64,000 nucleotides of DNA from positions 29,962 through 93,961 of the forward strand of contig NZ_JBBWVE010000026.1 of assembly GCF_041903755.1 (NCBI RefSeq), written 5' to 3'. Every line of letters starts with the position of its first letter. Within the stretch, counting starts at the first letter, position 1. Made by a program: the position numbers and the translations under genes. Origin of the DNA: Thiocapsa roseilacustris (GTDB taxonomy: Bacteria > Pseudomonadota > Gammaproteobacteria > Chromatiales > Chromatiaceae). Of this stretch, positions 8,568 to 16,193 are shown piece by piece. The notes below the pieces were generated by a model. That model searched no databases, had not been told where the DNA came from, and saw only the letters and a program-made list of their open reading frames with translations.

Positions 8568-9479
8568 TCAGCGCCGATCGCCCGCACGCAGGGCCTCGAC
8601 CTGTTCGAGACTCAGGCCGGTGACCTGGGCGATCTGCTCGTCGCCGAGCACGCCGAGCTGGATGAGTCCGCGGGCGGTCTCCGTCGCTGCTTCCCGGCGG
8701 CCTTCTTCAAGACCTTTCTCCCGCCCGATCAGTTCGCCTTTCTCCAACCCGATCTGCTCGCCTCTGCGCTGCGCCTCCTTCAGCAGCGTGACCTCGTCGT
8801 GCAGCGCCCGCTCGCGCACGAACGCCAAGCGCCGCGCCTGCTCATCCGCGCTCAGCGCCCGAACGCGGTTCATCGCCTCCAGAATCGGGGGATGCTCGAC
8901 CTGTGCCATGATGGCCTCCTCTCGCCAATGCTCGAAAAACGTCACCCACGCGCGTAATGGACCGGCCGTGAGTCCCAGCCGGTCGGCTTTCTTCCATTCG
9001 ATCAGATTCAGCTGCAGGACGTTCCCGAGCGTCACCTCGGGTTGAGTGGCGTCGCGCATCTCGAAGCGCCACAGCGCCTGGTTCTGCTGCGCCGCGCCGT
9101 CCTCGAACAGGTCGAAGTCCAACAGTTGAATCCCGATGACCGCGCCCAGTACCTCGTAGTCCTCGCCCGCACCCAACTGCTGCACGAGCACGCGCGTCAA
9201 ATAGTACAACCCGCGACGGCCCCGGGCGTCATAACGGCGCACCTGGATCTCGACGTTGTAGCAGGTCCCGGCGGCATCGCGGGCAAGCACGTCCAGGATG
9301 ATGTACTTGCCGCTCAGCTCCTCGGGCTGGATGCCGGGGTTGAGGATCTCCGCGGACCGGATCTCGGGTACGTCCGGGCGCAGATCGTTGATCAAGGCCA
9401 CCAACAGCTCCGGCGCTTCCCCGAACAGCCGCTTGAAAACGTAGTCGTTCTTCGGATCGAGGAGCGTTTGATCGGTCAT
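8568..9479 (-). CDS. Rpn-family recombination-promoting nuclease / PD-(D/E)XK transposase-like
   Basis: 303 residues from the ATG at 9477-9479 (MTDQTLLDPKNDYVFKRLFG), a start typical of PDDEXK_2/Rpn proteins. The nuclease core reads ILDVLARDAAGTCYNVEIQV, where D and ExQ are the likely metal ligands. LLDFDLFEDG and a C-terminal coiled region with EKGELIGREKGLEEG repeats also fit the family. Rpn proteins are DNA endonucleases linked to RecA-independent recombination. It lies between the arms of the inverted duplication. A longer frame upstream adds repeat-derived residues and is not used. Confidence 0.85.
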   Translation of the reverse strand: MTDQTLLDPKNDYVFKRLFGEAPELLVALINDLRPDVPEIRSAEILNPGIQPEELSGKYIILDVLARDAAGTCYNVEIQVRRYDARGRRGLYYLTRVLVQQLGAGEDYEVLGAVIGIQLLDFDLFEDGAAQQNQALWRFEMRDATQPEVTLGNVLQLNLIEWKKADRLGLTAGPLRAWVTFFEHWREEAIMAQVEHPPILEAMNRVRALSADEQARRLAFVRERALHDEVTLLKEAQRRGEQIGLEKGELIGREKGLEEGRREAATETARGLIQLGVLGDEQIAQVTGLSLEQVEALRAGDRR

Positions 9480-9570
9480 GGGGTTCGTACGATTGATGAT
9501 GGGCGCGCTCGCCCGAGCCCATCGGCGCAAGAATCCACCGCCGGTGCCTGTTGATGCCATCGGTCCGCAC

Positions 9571-9715
9571 AGCGGACCCTACCGGCGCTGCGCTCGGTCC
9601 GCACGGCGCAACCCCGCAACCATCGTAGGGTCCGCTGCGCGGACCATACGGTGCCCCGAACCACCGCCGGTGCCGCCCGAGGCCCCGTCGGCGCAGCTCG
9701 CCCGGGCCGTCAACG
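9571..9715. repeat. E-family palindromes (GTAGGGTCCGC type)
   Basis: Several half-palindromes of the form GGTCCGCACAGCGGACCC and its complement occur in tandem around a conserved spacer containing CCACCGCCGGTGCCGCC. Similar units are found at 8402-8480, 11357-11450, 12137-12222, 13869-13912 and 15257-15362. Confidence 0.75.
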
Positions 9716-9735
9716 GTTCCATCGGGATAACCGGA

Positions 9736-9835
9736 TCAATGGCGGCGTCGGGGCGCCGCGCATCGGTTCAGTGCGGATCCACCCGCGCGCAGGGCCGCGA
9801 TCTCTTCGAGACCCAATCCGGTGACCCGTTTTCGA
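9736..9835 (-). pseudogene. C-terminal fragment of an Rpn-type gene
   Basis: The minus-strand frame reads VTGLGLEEIAALRAGG, matching the family tail VTGLSLEQVEALRAG of the intact Rpn gene nearby. Upstream it is replaced by transposase sequence in another frame, so it is a decayed fragment. Confidence 0.55.
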
Positions 9836-10027
9836 TCTTCCAGCGTGCGCGGGCTCCTCGCATCAGGGTCATCAGGTTGGTGTCCTCGACGGGGATGTCG
9901 GTTACCCAAGAGAAGTGGGTGACGCTGCCGTCGGGGGCGTGTTCCCGGTACTCGAGGAAGTTCACCTCGAGGTCGAAGTTGGCGTCGTTCAACGGCATGC
10001 CGTTGAGGTAACGAAAGCGGTGGCGGA
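9832..10027 (-). pseudogene. internal fragment of an ISNCY-like transposase
   Basis: About 65 codons on the minus strand read FRYLNGMPLNDANFDLEVNF and then THFSWVTDIPVEDTNLMTLM, followed by ARARWKIEN. I associate this block with the C-terminal catalytic part of ISNCY/IS1202-type transposases. Both ends are cut: one by the IS3 element at 10035, the other by an Rpn fragment. Confidence 0.5.
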
Positions 10028-10096
10028 ATCCCTTTGAGTTTCCTCCGAAATTTCGTCTTCCAAGGGTGACGTAGACTGTCTGTCACACTGAAGACG

Positions 10097-10393
10097 ATGA
10101 TGCAGAAGATTCCGAAGCAAGAGTACACCGCCGAGTTCAAGGAACAGGCGGTCAAGCGGGTCAAGGACGGCAAGCGCGTAAGCGCGGTGGCCAAGGAGAT
10201 GGGTCTGGTCGAGTAGACCCTGCGCAACCGGGTGAAGGCGTTCGACGTCGGCACGCTCAACGGTGCGGGCGCAGCGAAAGTCACACCGGAGGCGATGGAG
10301 CTGTCGCGTCTGCGCGCGGAGAACGCGCGGCTCAAGCGCGAGGTCGACATCTTAAACAAAGCGACGGCGTACTTCGTGCGGGATGCGCTGTGA
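10097..10393 (+). pseudogene. IS3 orfA (InsE-like) with in-frame amber stop
   Basis: 98 codons that should encode the HTH and leucine-zipper subunit of the IS3 transposase: MMQKIPKQEYTAEFKEQAVK, then SAVAKEMGLVE, then a TAG at 10214-10216 (codon 40). The reading resumes TLRNRVKAFDVG and ends ENARLKREVDILNKATAYF. Relatives have glutamine at this codon (GLVEQTLR), so a single CAG to TAG change is the likely lesion. The stop at 10391-10393 overlaps the orfB start, consistent with frameshift-coupled expression of the fusion transposase. Confidence 0.85.
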
Positions 10394-11280
10394 CGTACGC
10401 CTGGATCGATGCGCACCGCAACGGCTTCGCCCTGAACGAGCTGTGTGATGTCCTGGAGGTCAGTGTCGGCGGCTACCGGGCCTGGCAGGGTGGCGGCACA
10501 CCGGATCGCCGTGGGCTGACGGATGCGCAGTTGCTGGCCCTGATCCGATCCATCCATGCCGAGCTCAAGGGTGCTTACGGCAGCCCGCGGATGGTGCGTG
10601 AGCTGCGCGCGCGAGGCTTCTCGGCGAGCAAGGCACGGGTGGAGCGCCTGATGCGCGAGCACGGCATCCGGGGGCGCCACAAGCGCCGCGACAAGGCCAC
10701 GACCGACTCCAAGCACAGCCTGCCGGTGGCCGACAACCTGCTCGCGCGCGACGTCGCCCCGAGCGGCCCGCATCAGGTCTGGAGTGCCGACATCACCGAC
10801 CTGTGGACGGATGAAGGCTGGCTGTACTCGGCCATCGTGCTGGACCTGTTCAACCGCGAGGTCGTGGGCTGGTCGCTGCAGCCGCGCATGACGGCCGACC
10901 TTGTCACCGACGCGCTGACCATGGGTTGGTTTCGAGGCAAGCCGCCCCCGGGGCTGATCCACCATTCCGATCGGGGGAGCCGGTACGCGAGCCATGCGTT
11001 CCAGGAAAAGCCGGCGCAGCACGGCATGGTCTGCTCGATGAGCCGCAAGGGGAACTGCTGGGACAACGCCCCGACCGAGAGCGGGTTCAACAGCTTCAAG
11101 AACGAGCGTGTCTTCGGGGAGCGCTTCGCCACCCGCGACGCCATGAAGGCCACCGCCTTCGAGTACATCGAGGTGTTCTACAATCGCAAGCGTCTGCATT
11201 CCACCCTCGGTTACACTTCCCCGGCACTGTTTCTGAAGGACTGGATCAACACTCGGGAGGGAGAAAAACAGGTCGCATGA
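10390..11280 (+). CDS. IS3 orfB transposase (DDE)
   Basis: 296 residues beginning at a GTG that overlaps the orfA stop. The rve integrase core is complete: VWSADITDLWT (first D), LIHHSDRGSRYAS (second D) and GNCWDNAPTESGFNSFKNE (catalytic E). The N-terminal HTH_21 segment (IRSIHAELKGAYGSPRMVRE) is also present. In IS3 elements the active enzyme is an OrfAB fusion made by programmed frameshifting. With orfA interrupted, this protein would be made only from its own start, if at all. It ends in YNRKRLHSTLGYTSPALF. Confidence 0.9.
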   Translation: MTYAWIDAHRNGFALNELCDVLEVSVGGYRAWQGGGTPDRRGLTDAQLLALIRSIHAELKGAYGSPRMVRELRARGFSASKARVERLMREHGIRGRHKRRDKATTDSKHSLPVADNLLARDVAPSGPHQVWSADITDLWTDEGWLYSAIVLDLFNREVVGWSLQPRMTADLVTDALTMGWFRGKPPPGLIHHSDRGSRYASHAFQEKPAQHGMVCSMSRKGNCWDNAPTESGFNSFKNERVFGERFATRDAMKATAFEYIEVFYNRKRLHSTLGYTSPALFLKDWINTREGEKQVA

Positions 11281-11530
11281 ACCCCTGCCCTTGGAAGACG
11301 AAAAACCGAGGGAAGCTCAGTTTGCGGGGTTCTGCCGTGCGGATTGAGCCTGCGTCGGTAGGGTCCGCTGTGCGGACCAATGACCTCGGGCGGCACCGGC
11401 GGTGGTTTTTGGCACCGGATGGTCCGCGCAGCGGACCCTACGGTGATGCGGGGTTCTCCGTGCGTCAAAGCGCTCGACGGGCCATGGGCGTCAACTGCGA
11501 TTCAGATCAACAAGGCGTGGGCGAACAACG

Positions 11531-12100
11531 ATGAGCACCGTAGTCGAGCTTTACGAAGCCCTTGCCAGCGCGCCGGACGAGCGCGCCCGGGCGCGCGTCA
11601 TCGCCGAGGCGTTCGAGCGGCTGGAGGAGCGTTATCCGCATCTTCCGGATCTCGCAACGCGTACGCATCTGAGCGAGACGGAGCTGCGCCTGCAAAAAGA
11701 CATCGAGCAGTTGCGTGGCGAGCTACGCCAGACCGAGCTCAGGCTTCAGAAAGAAATCGTCCAATTGCGCGGCGATTTAACGGCCGAGATCGAGCAGTTG
11801 CGCGGCGAGGTCAAGACCGAGATCGAGCAGTTGCGCGGCGAGGTCAAGACCGAGATCGAGCAGTTGCGCGGCGAGGTCAAGACCGAGATCGAGAAGTTGC
11901 GCGGCGAGGTGAAGGCCGACATCGAGCAGTTGCGCGGCGAGCTACGCCAAACCGAGCTCAGGCTTCAGAAAGAAATGGTCAAAATGCGCGGCGATATGAC
12001 AGCCGCGATCGAGCGCAGCCGCAACAGCTTGCTGCTGTGGCTCATCCCGCTGATGTTCGCCCAAGTCGGTGCTATGGCGGCTTTGGTGAAGCTGCTTTAA
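11531..12100 (+). CDS. coiled-coil membrane-anchored protein, copy 2 (expanded)
   Basis: 189 residues, the longer twin of the protein at 7876-8313. Residues 1-85 and the last 60 are almost identical to copy 1. The middle has four extra 11-residue units of EIEQLRGEVKT type that lengthen the coiled coil while keeping the frame. The C-terminal membrane helix (LLLWLIPLMFAQVGAMAAL) is retained, so the rod should project from the membrane. Function unknown. Length variation between twin genes suggests a tandem-repeat tract prone to slippage. Confidence 0.75.
   Translation: MSTVVELYEALASAPDERARARVIAEAFERLEERYPHLPDLATRTHLSETELRLQKDIEQLRGELRQTELRLQKEIVQLRGDLTAEIEQLRGEVKTEIEQLRGEVKTEIEQLRGEVKTEIEKLRGEVKADIEQLRGELRQTELRLQKEMVKMRGDMTAAIERSRNSLLLWLIPLMFAQVGAMAALVKLL
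11786..11917 (+). repeat. 33-bp in-frame tandem repeat (4 units)
   Basis: Units start at 11786, 11819, 11852 and 11885. The first three are identical; the fourth differs at a few bases (GAGAAG for GAGCAG; AAGGCC for AAGACC). Each encodes 11 residues, close to a hendecad coiled-coil period. Confidence 0.9.
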
Positions 12101-12136
12101 CGTATCGGAAAGGGCTCCGAGCCCTTTTCGAAATCT

Positions 12137-12222
12137 GGTCCGCACAGCGGACCCTACGACGATGATTGCGTGTTCTGCCGTGCGGATCGAGTTGCCTCGG
12201 TAGGGTCCGCTGTGCGGACCGA
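12137..12222. repeat. E-family palindrome pair
   Basis: GGTCCGCACAGCGGACCCTA at the left and its complement at the right enclose about 45 bases. The pair is absent from the other arm of the inverted duplication, so it was gained here or lost there. Confidence 0.75.
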
Positions 12223-12696
12223 CGCTCTTGCGCGCAAGGCCCGCCGGTCGGCGGATCAGTGCAGTGCATCCGGCGGCCTCGCCCATTCGACGGGCCACCC
12301 AAACCCAAAACGAACGCGCAACACTACACGGACGGGTGACAGCAAACGAGCTCGTGACACCCGCTCCGCGGTGTCACGCCTGCCCCGTGGCGCTCTGCGC
12401 CACGTGCCGCGATGGCAGGCGATACGAACAAGGCCCATCCGCCACCCGCCTGCCGGGGCCCCAAACGTCCGCAGAGACCTCCCCGGAAACCTCCCTGTCA
12501 TGTCGTAGCCATTGCGCGCTCGGCTATAGACGCCTCCGGCCGAAAAAGCATTGATGGGGAGCAACCGAACGCATCTTCTCTATGCACAAATGCGCTCGAG
12601 CCAGCAATCCCCGCCGAAAAAAAATTTCCTTTCAAAAACTGCATGTTAGCTCAGGCTCAAGAAAAGCTCTTCGTAAACTTTCGTTGAGAAATCCGT

Positions 12697-13383
12697 ATGC
12701 TGCCGTGCAAGTCTAAGGTTGCGAGGAAGATTCCGGTGAGTGCTCCTTTCGTCCGCAAACAACTGAGCGCCGAAGGCCTGCTGCACACGGCGCGGCAGGT
12801 GTTCGGGAAGATCCCCGATCTGCCCGGCAACGCGATTGCGCTGGTGGATCATCTGATGTCGGGGCTGGCGTTGTTCGGGCTGAAGTATCCGTCGCCGCTG
12901 CAGTTCGAGCACGACCGCCGGGAGGAGACGACGCGGGCGAATCTCAAAGCACTCTACGGCGTGGAGCCCGCCCCGAGCGAGGTATTTCACCGCACCCTCA
13001 AAAGCGGCTGCCGCATCGAGGACCGCCGCCTCGGCGATGCCGACAGCCTGCAGGCGTGCCTGGCCATCGATCTGGTCGTCGCCTGGCGGGTGATGGATCT
13101 GGCCAAACGCGGGCGTGCGACCCCGGACATCCCCTGCACGGTCTTCTTCGAGGAGACCGAGTGGCAGGCCCTGGTCTGCCATCATCAGCGCTCGCCCATC
13201 CCGCCGGAGACCCCGCCGAGCCTCGGCGAGGCCATGCGCATGGTCGCCCGGCTCGGCGGCTTTCTCGGGCGCAACGGCGACGGCGATCCCGGGGCTACCG
13301 CGTTGTGGCGTGGCCTGAACCGGCTCACCGACATCACCGAGACCTTTGCCATCTTCTACCCCTCGATCCCGGCTGGACCCTGA
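12697..13383 (+). pseudogene. chimeric ORF from two different transposase fragments
   Basis: 228 codons. Residues about 18-94 (ALVDHLMSGLALFGLKYPSP then ANLKALYGVEPAPS) match the N-terminus of one DDE transposase type common in these genomes. From residue 95 on (EVFHRTLKSGCRIEDRRLGD, LQACLAIDLVVAWRV, CTVFFEETEWQAL, LGGFLGRNGDGDPG) it is the C-terminus of an IS4/Tn5-like transposase. EVFHRTLKSGC includes the catalytic glutamate region of that family. The join near 12979 is in frame. Neither half has a complete DDE core, so it is debris despite being open. Confidence 0.75.
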
Positions 13384-13417
13384 GGGCTGTGGTCAGTGTG
13401 GGTAATAAATAGCGCCG

Positions 13418-13851
13418 GTGGCGGCGGAGTGCGAGGGGGCAGATGCGCAGCAGGATTCGACGGACGAGGCGCTCGGCGGGGATCCGGGTGGTGAGGAGGA
13501 GCCCTATCACTGCGGGATCGGCGGCGGGGACATCCTCATTGATCCCTTCGGCAACCTGTATCCCTGTCTGCATGTGCGCTGGTCTGCCGGGAATCTGCAT
13601 GAGCAGTCTGTCAAGGAGATTTGGGCCGGGGAAAAGGGCGCGTTCCAGCGTGGTCGCGAATTGTCCGTCGCCACGGCCGAGCGTTTTAGGGGGAGCGACC
13701 GACCCAGCTCGACGCGCCCTTGTTCTGTCCGGGTGTGGAGTTGAAGCTGCAGGGAGAGCAGCCCGAACGTGCGGCAGTGCCGCTGTCGGCGCTCCAAGGT
13801 GAGCTGGAGCGTTTTCGGAGGCCGCGGGTGGCGTCCGGCGGCGCTGGGTGA
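13418..13851 (+). pseudogene. radical-SAM peptide maturase, SPASM-domain remnant
   Basis: The frame contains YHCGIGGGDILIDPFGNLYP, then CLHVRWSAGNLHEQSVKEIW, a typical SPASM auxiliary-cluster domain of RiPP maturases. A shifted frame near 13690 continues with APLFCPGVELKLQGEQPE, which supplies the last cluster cysteine. The radical-SAM barrel with its CxxxCxxC motif is missing upstream, where transposase debris adjoins. It neighbours a nucleotidyltransferase of the kind found beside PqqD/SPASM clusters, so both probably come from one lost peptide-modification locus. Confidence 0.65.
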
Positions 13852-13868
13852 GGGGTCGGTGTGGTCCG

Positions 13869-13912
13869 CGAGGGCGTTCGGTCCGCACAGCGGGCCCTAC
13901 CGACGATTCTTC
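13869..13912. repeat. E-family half palindrome
   Basis: TCGGTCCGCACAGCGGGCCC then TACCGACG marks the boundary between the two opposite-strand maturation remnants. Confidence 0.6.
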
Positions 13913-13929
13913 GGGAAATCGCCGAACGG

Positions 13930-14925
13930 CTAACGCTTCGGGCGAAACAGTCGGTTTAGGATGCGGCGTAGATAGAGCACGGGCAAGGGGTGATCAACGC
14001 CGGCGTATTTGATGCGCATGTAGTCGGCGGAGGGTAGCAGATGCTCGCGCAGCAGTCGTGTAGGGGCGCGCCAGCCGGGAAGTGCGCGCAGGTCGGGCCG
14101 CGCGTTCGCTGGTGAACCCGGCGGGCGTGCGCCATTGCGACGCCGCCGAATCTCGGAGGGTTTCGACGGTTTCGTCGGGGAGTCGGGTGCCGAGGCGAGC
14201 GCTCGCGGCCAGGAGTCCATCGAGCAGGAGCCCGGCAAATCCGCGTGCTCGGGCCAGCGCTTCGAGCGACCGCCATTGGTCCGGTTCCAGCGTTCCGGCG
14301 AGCAAATGGATGTCGTAGAGCCAGATCAATCGATTGGCGCGACCGGTGCGGATGTTGGCGATTCGATGCAGGCAGGCGATCAACAGGGCGTGCGGCGGCG
14401 GCGGGATGCGGGCCGAGGGACGGCAGCCCGTGCGCGGCTGCGGCGATCTCGGCGAACCCGAGTGTTGCTGCCAGTGCGGGTTGATTGATGGGGGACCAGT
14501 GCAGATCAAGCGAATGGGTGATGCCGAGCGAATCGCGCTTCACGAGCGTTATGGCCTGGGTGATCCAGTCGCCGTCGACCGCATTCAGGCGTCGGTAGCC
14601 GGCCTCGGTGAGAAGATCGATCACAGAGAGGGCGGCGGCTCGGCTCCGAAAGACCAGGTCGAGATCGCAGCGACTGCGCCGGTGGGGTTGGCGATAGAGG
14701 CTGTAGGCCAGGGCGGTGCCTTTGATGATGACGGGCTGCTGGGCCGCGGTGCCGAGTGTCTCGAGCATGCGCCGGTATTCGGACTCGTGCATCAGCTCGA
14801 GGGATGCGTCGCGTTGCTCGCGGCGACGTAGGATGTCGAGGAGGGCCGATGGTGCGAGTCCGTCTTCCGGGCCCTTGAGCAGGTGTTCGCCCAGCAGCCC
14901 GACGACACCTTCGGCTTGGGCCGTG
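13930..14925 (-). pseudogene. nucleotidyltransferase (NTP_transf_5-like) with frameshifts and lost N-terminus
   Basis: Three consecutive minus-strand frames rebuild one protein. First, about 14925-14440: VIIKGTALAYSLYRQPHRRS then CDLDLVFRSRAAALSVIDLL, the nucleotidyltransferase core with DLDL. Second, about 14440-14110: ALLIACLHRIANIRTGRANR then LIWLYDIHLLAGTLEPDQWR. Third, to the stop at 13930: DLRALPGWRAPTRLLREHLL then PSADYMRIKY. Two frameshifts separate them. The family sits in PqqD/SPASM peptide-maturation and exopolysaccharide clusters. The N-terminus is replaced by an Rpn-type fragment. Confidence 0.7.
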
Positions 14926-15239
14926 CGAAGCAGATCAGCGAGGTGTATCACATGCTGGCCGAGAATCTGGAAACCTGGACCGATCAGTGGAAACGAGAAG
15001 GCTTGGAGCAAGGTTTGGAGCAAGGTTCGGAGCAAGGTCGCGAGGCACCCCGCCACATCCTGGTCCGTCAGGTGCGACGCCGATTCGGTCCAACAATCGC
15101 CGAGCAGACACAACCGTTGCTTGCGCGCATCGCCGACCTCCAAACGTTGGAAGACCTCGGCGACCAACTGCTCATCAGTCCCGACGGGGATGATTGGTTG
15201 CAGGCAGTGCGGACGATGGGTGTCGGCGACGAACACTAG
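14889..15239 (+). pseudogene. C-terminal fragment of a DUF4351/Rpn-type transposase-like protein
   Basis: About 115 codons: SEVYHMLAENLETWTDQWKR, a tandem EGLEQGLEQGSEQG linker, ILVRQVRRRFG and a final ADLQTLEDLGDQLLI. This is the usual tail of YhgA-like/Rpn proteins with a DUF4351-type end. The N-terminal nuclease core is absent; upstream sequence belongs to the opposite-strand nucleotidyltransferase. The open frame upstream of about 14905 is therefore accidental. Confidence 0.6.
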
Positions 15240-15256
15240 GCAAACCCGGGACAGAC

Positions 15257-15362
15257 CCGGTAGGGTCCACTGTGCGGACCGATGGGCGATGCGGGCCGAC
15301 GAGGTGTCGGGCCGGACGTGGGTGGTGCGGTCGGGCGGGGATGGTCCGCGCAGCGGACCGGA
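15257..15362. repeat. E-family palindromes
   Basis: GGTAGGGTCCACTGTGCGGA then CC, and an inverted counterpart ATGGTCCGCGCAGCGGACC, enclose about 60 bases. Confidence 0.7.
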
Positions 15363-15400
15363 CCACGGTTTCGGGGCAAACCCAGAAAGGGACACAATCC

Positions 15401-15511
15401 AGGCGTAGGTTGTGCCGAGCCGTGCGAGGCACAACCAAACGTCGGCGCGAGTTGTGCTTCCTATCGTCAGCACAACCTCCGGTATGGAATCTTGCGGAAA
15501 TCGCCTTAACC
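15401..15511. repeat. B-family palindromic repeat, copy 1
   Basis: GTAGGTTGTGCCGAGCCGTG then CGAGGCACAACCAAAC on one side and GTTGTGCTTCCTATCGTCAG then CACAACCT on the other form a two-stem palindrome, ending in AATCGCCTTAA. Other copies lie at 17475-17611, 23450-23580, 36650-36786 and 58130-58310. Confidence 0.85.
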
Positions 15512-15760
15512 GCCGTTGGTCTTGTCTCGCCCGTTGACGTGATCCCTGGCGAACATGACCGCGAGGGTGATTCCGGTGAGCGGCAGGATGAACCAGAGCA
15601 TCGCGGTGCCGTAGAGATCGAGCGCGGCATGCTGCATCGCGGCCATCACCACGTAGGCCGTATAGTCCGTGTAATAGGCCAAGAAGAGACCCTTCCCGGC
15701 CGGCGATCTTGCGTCCGGTCACGAAGATCGGCAGGCCGGCTCTTCGGGCCGTAAAAATGG
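15506..15760 (-). pseudogene. C-terminal fragment of a Na+/Ca2+ antiporter-like membrane protein
   Basis: On the minus strand one frame reads RRAGLPIFVTGRKIAGREG and, after a one-base shift near 15690, the next reads LFLAYYTDYTAYVVMAAMQH then LDLYGTAMLWFILPLTGITL. Together these resemble the last two membrane helices of the calcium/sodium (CaCA) exchanger family. The stop codon lies in the terminal TTAA of the adjacent B-family repeat. The rest of the transporter is absent. Confidence 0.55.
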
Positions 15761-15797
15761 CATGGGCAACCCGAGTCGCACCTCCCCAACGTTGGCT

Positions 15798-16121
15798 TCA
15801 GTCGGCCATCGGCTGATCGAATTTCTCGTGGCTAAGGACGGACACATCCGATACGAAGACGGTCAGGTGGTAGCCCTTGCGGATCAGTTGGTTCAGGTCA
15901 TCAAGTAAATCGGAGATCCGATCCGGCGGCAGAATGACCTTTAGCACCAAGTTGGTGTCGGCATCCAGATTGCCGGACTGCAGACCATCAGAGCCTGCGC
16001 CGCGGGCGCGGATGAGTGTGTAGCCGCTTGCGCCTCTTCGGCGCACTAAGGCGACCAGCCGCTCTTCGAGCAGATCCGTGCTGATGACGGTGATCAGCTT
16101 TTCGGGAAACAGTCGATGCAT
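15798..16121 (-). CDS. sbtB: PII-like protein SbtB
   Basis: About 107 residues from the ATG at 16119-16121 (MHRLFPEKLITVIS), preceded by GGAG nine bases upstream; a TTG five codons earlier is less likely. The PII-like ferredoxin fold is evident: LITVISTDLLEERLVALVRR, the ASGYTLIRARGAGS loop and a C-terminal YHLTVFVSDVSVL strand. SbtB binds adenine nucleotides and regulates the bicarbonate transporter SbtA, which is encoded 73 bases upstream on the same strand. A sbtA-sbtB pair fits inorganic-carbon concentration in an autotroph. Confidence 0.85.
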   Translation of the reverse strand: MHRLFPEKLITVISTDLLEERLVALVRRRGASGYTLIRARGAGSDGLQSGNLDADTNLVLKVILPPDRISDLLDDLNQLIRKGYHLTVFVSDVSVLSHEKFDQPMAD

Positions 16122-16193
16122 GTTTACGGGCTCCAACGACTCGCTTCAAAACAGGCTAAGGGGGCGCCGGTATCACCGACGCCCATCTGTCGA

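Larger units (their letters stand above)
10035..11319 (+). mobile_element. IS3-family insertion sequence
   Basis: About 1285 bp with imperfect terminal inverted repeats: left TGAGTTTCCTCCGAAATTTC, then CGTCTTCCAAGG; right the complement of CTTCCCTCGGTTTTTCGTCT, then TCCAAGG. It carries overlapping orfA and orfB as expected for IS3. No clear target-site duplication flanks it (CCCTT on the left, GTTTG on the right). It splits an older transposase fragment. The amber codon in orfA probably makes it non-autonomous. Confidence 0.9.
11355..12605 (+). repeat. right arm of the large inverted duplication
   Basis: Inverted copy of 7447-8500, about 200 bases longer. Two changes account for this: a 132-bp tandem expansion inside the coding region, and an added E-family palindrome pair at 12137-12222. 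The segment 12128-12605 beyond the gene has no other coding region. Confidence 0.85.

Noticed and set aside
9736..11199. 487-codon minus-strand frame across the IS3 element
   Set aside because: It is antisense to the clearly coding orfB and shows no domain except the short Rpn tail at its end, which is listed separately.
15194..15754. 186-codon plus-strand frame
   Set aside because: Crosses E and B repeats and is antisense to the antiporter fragment.
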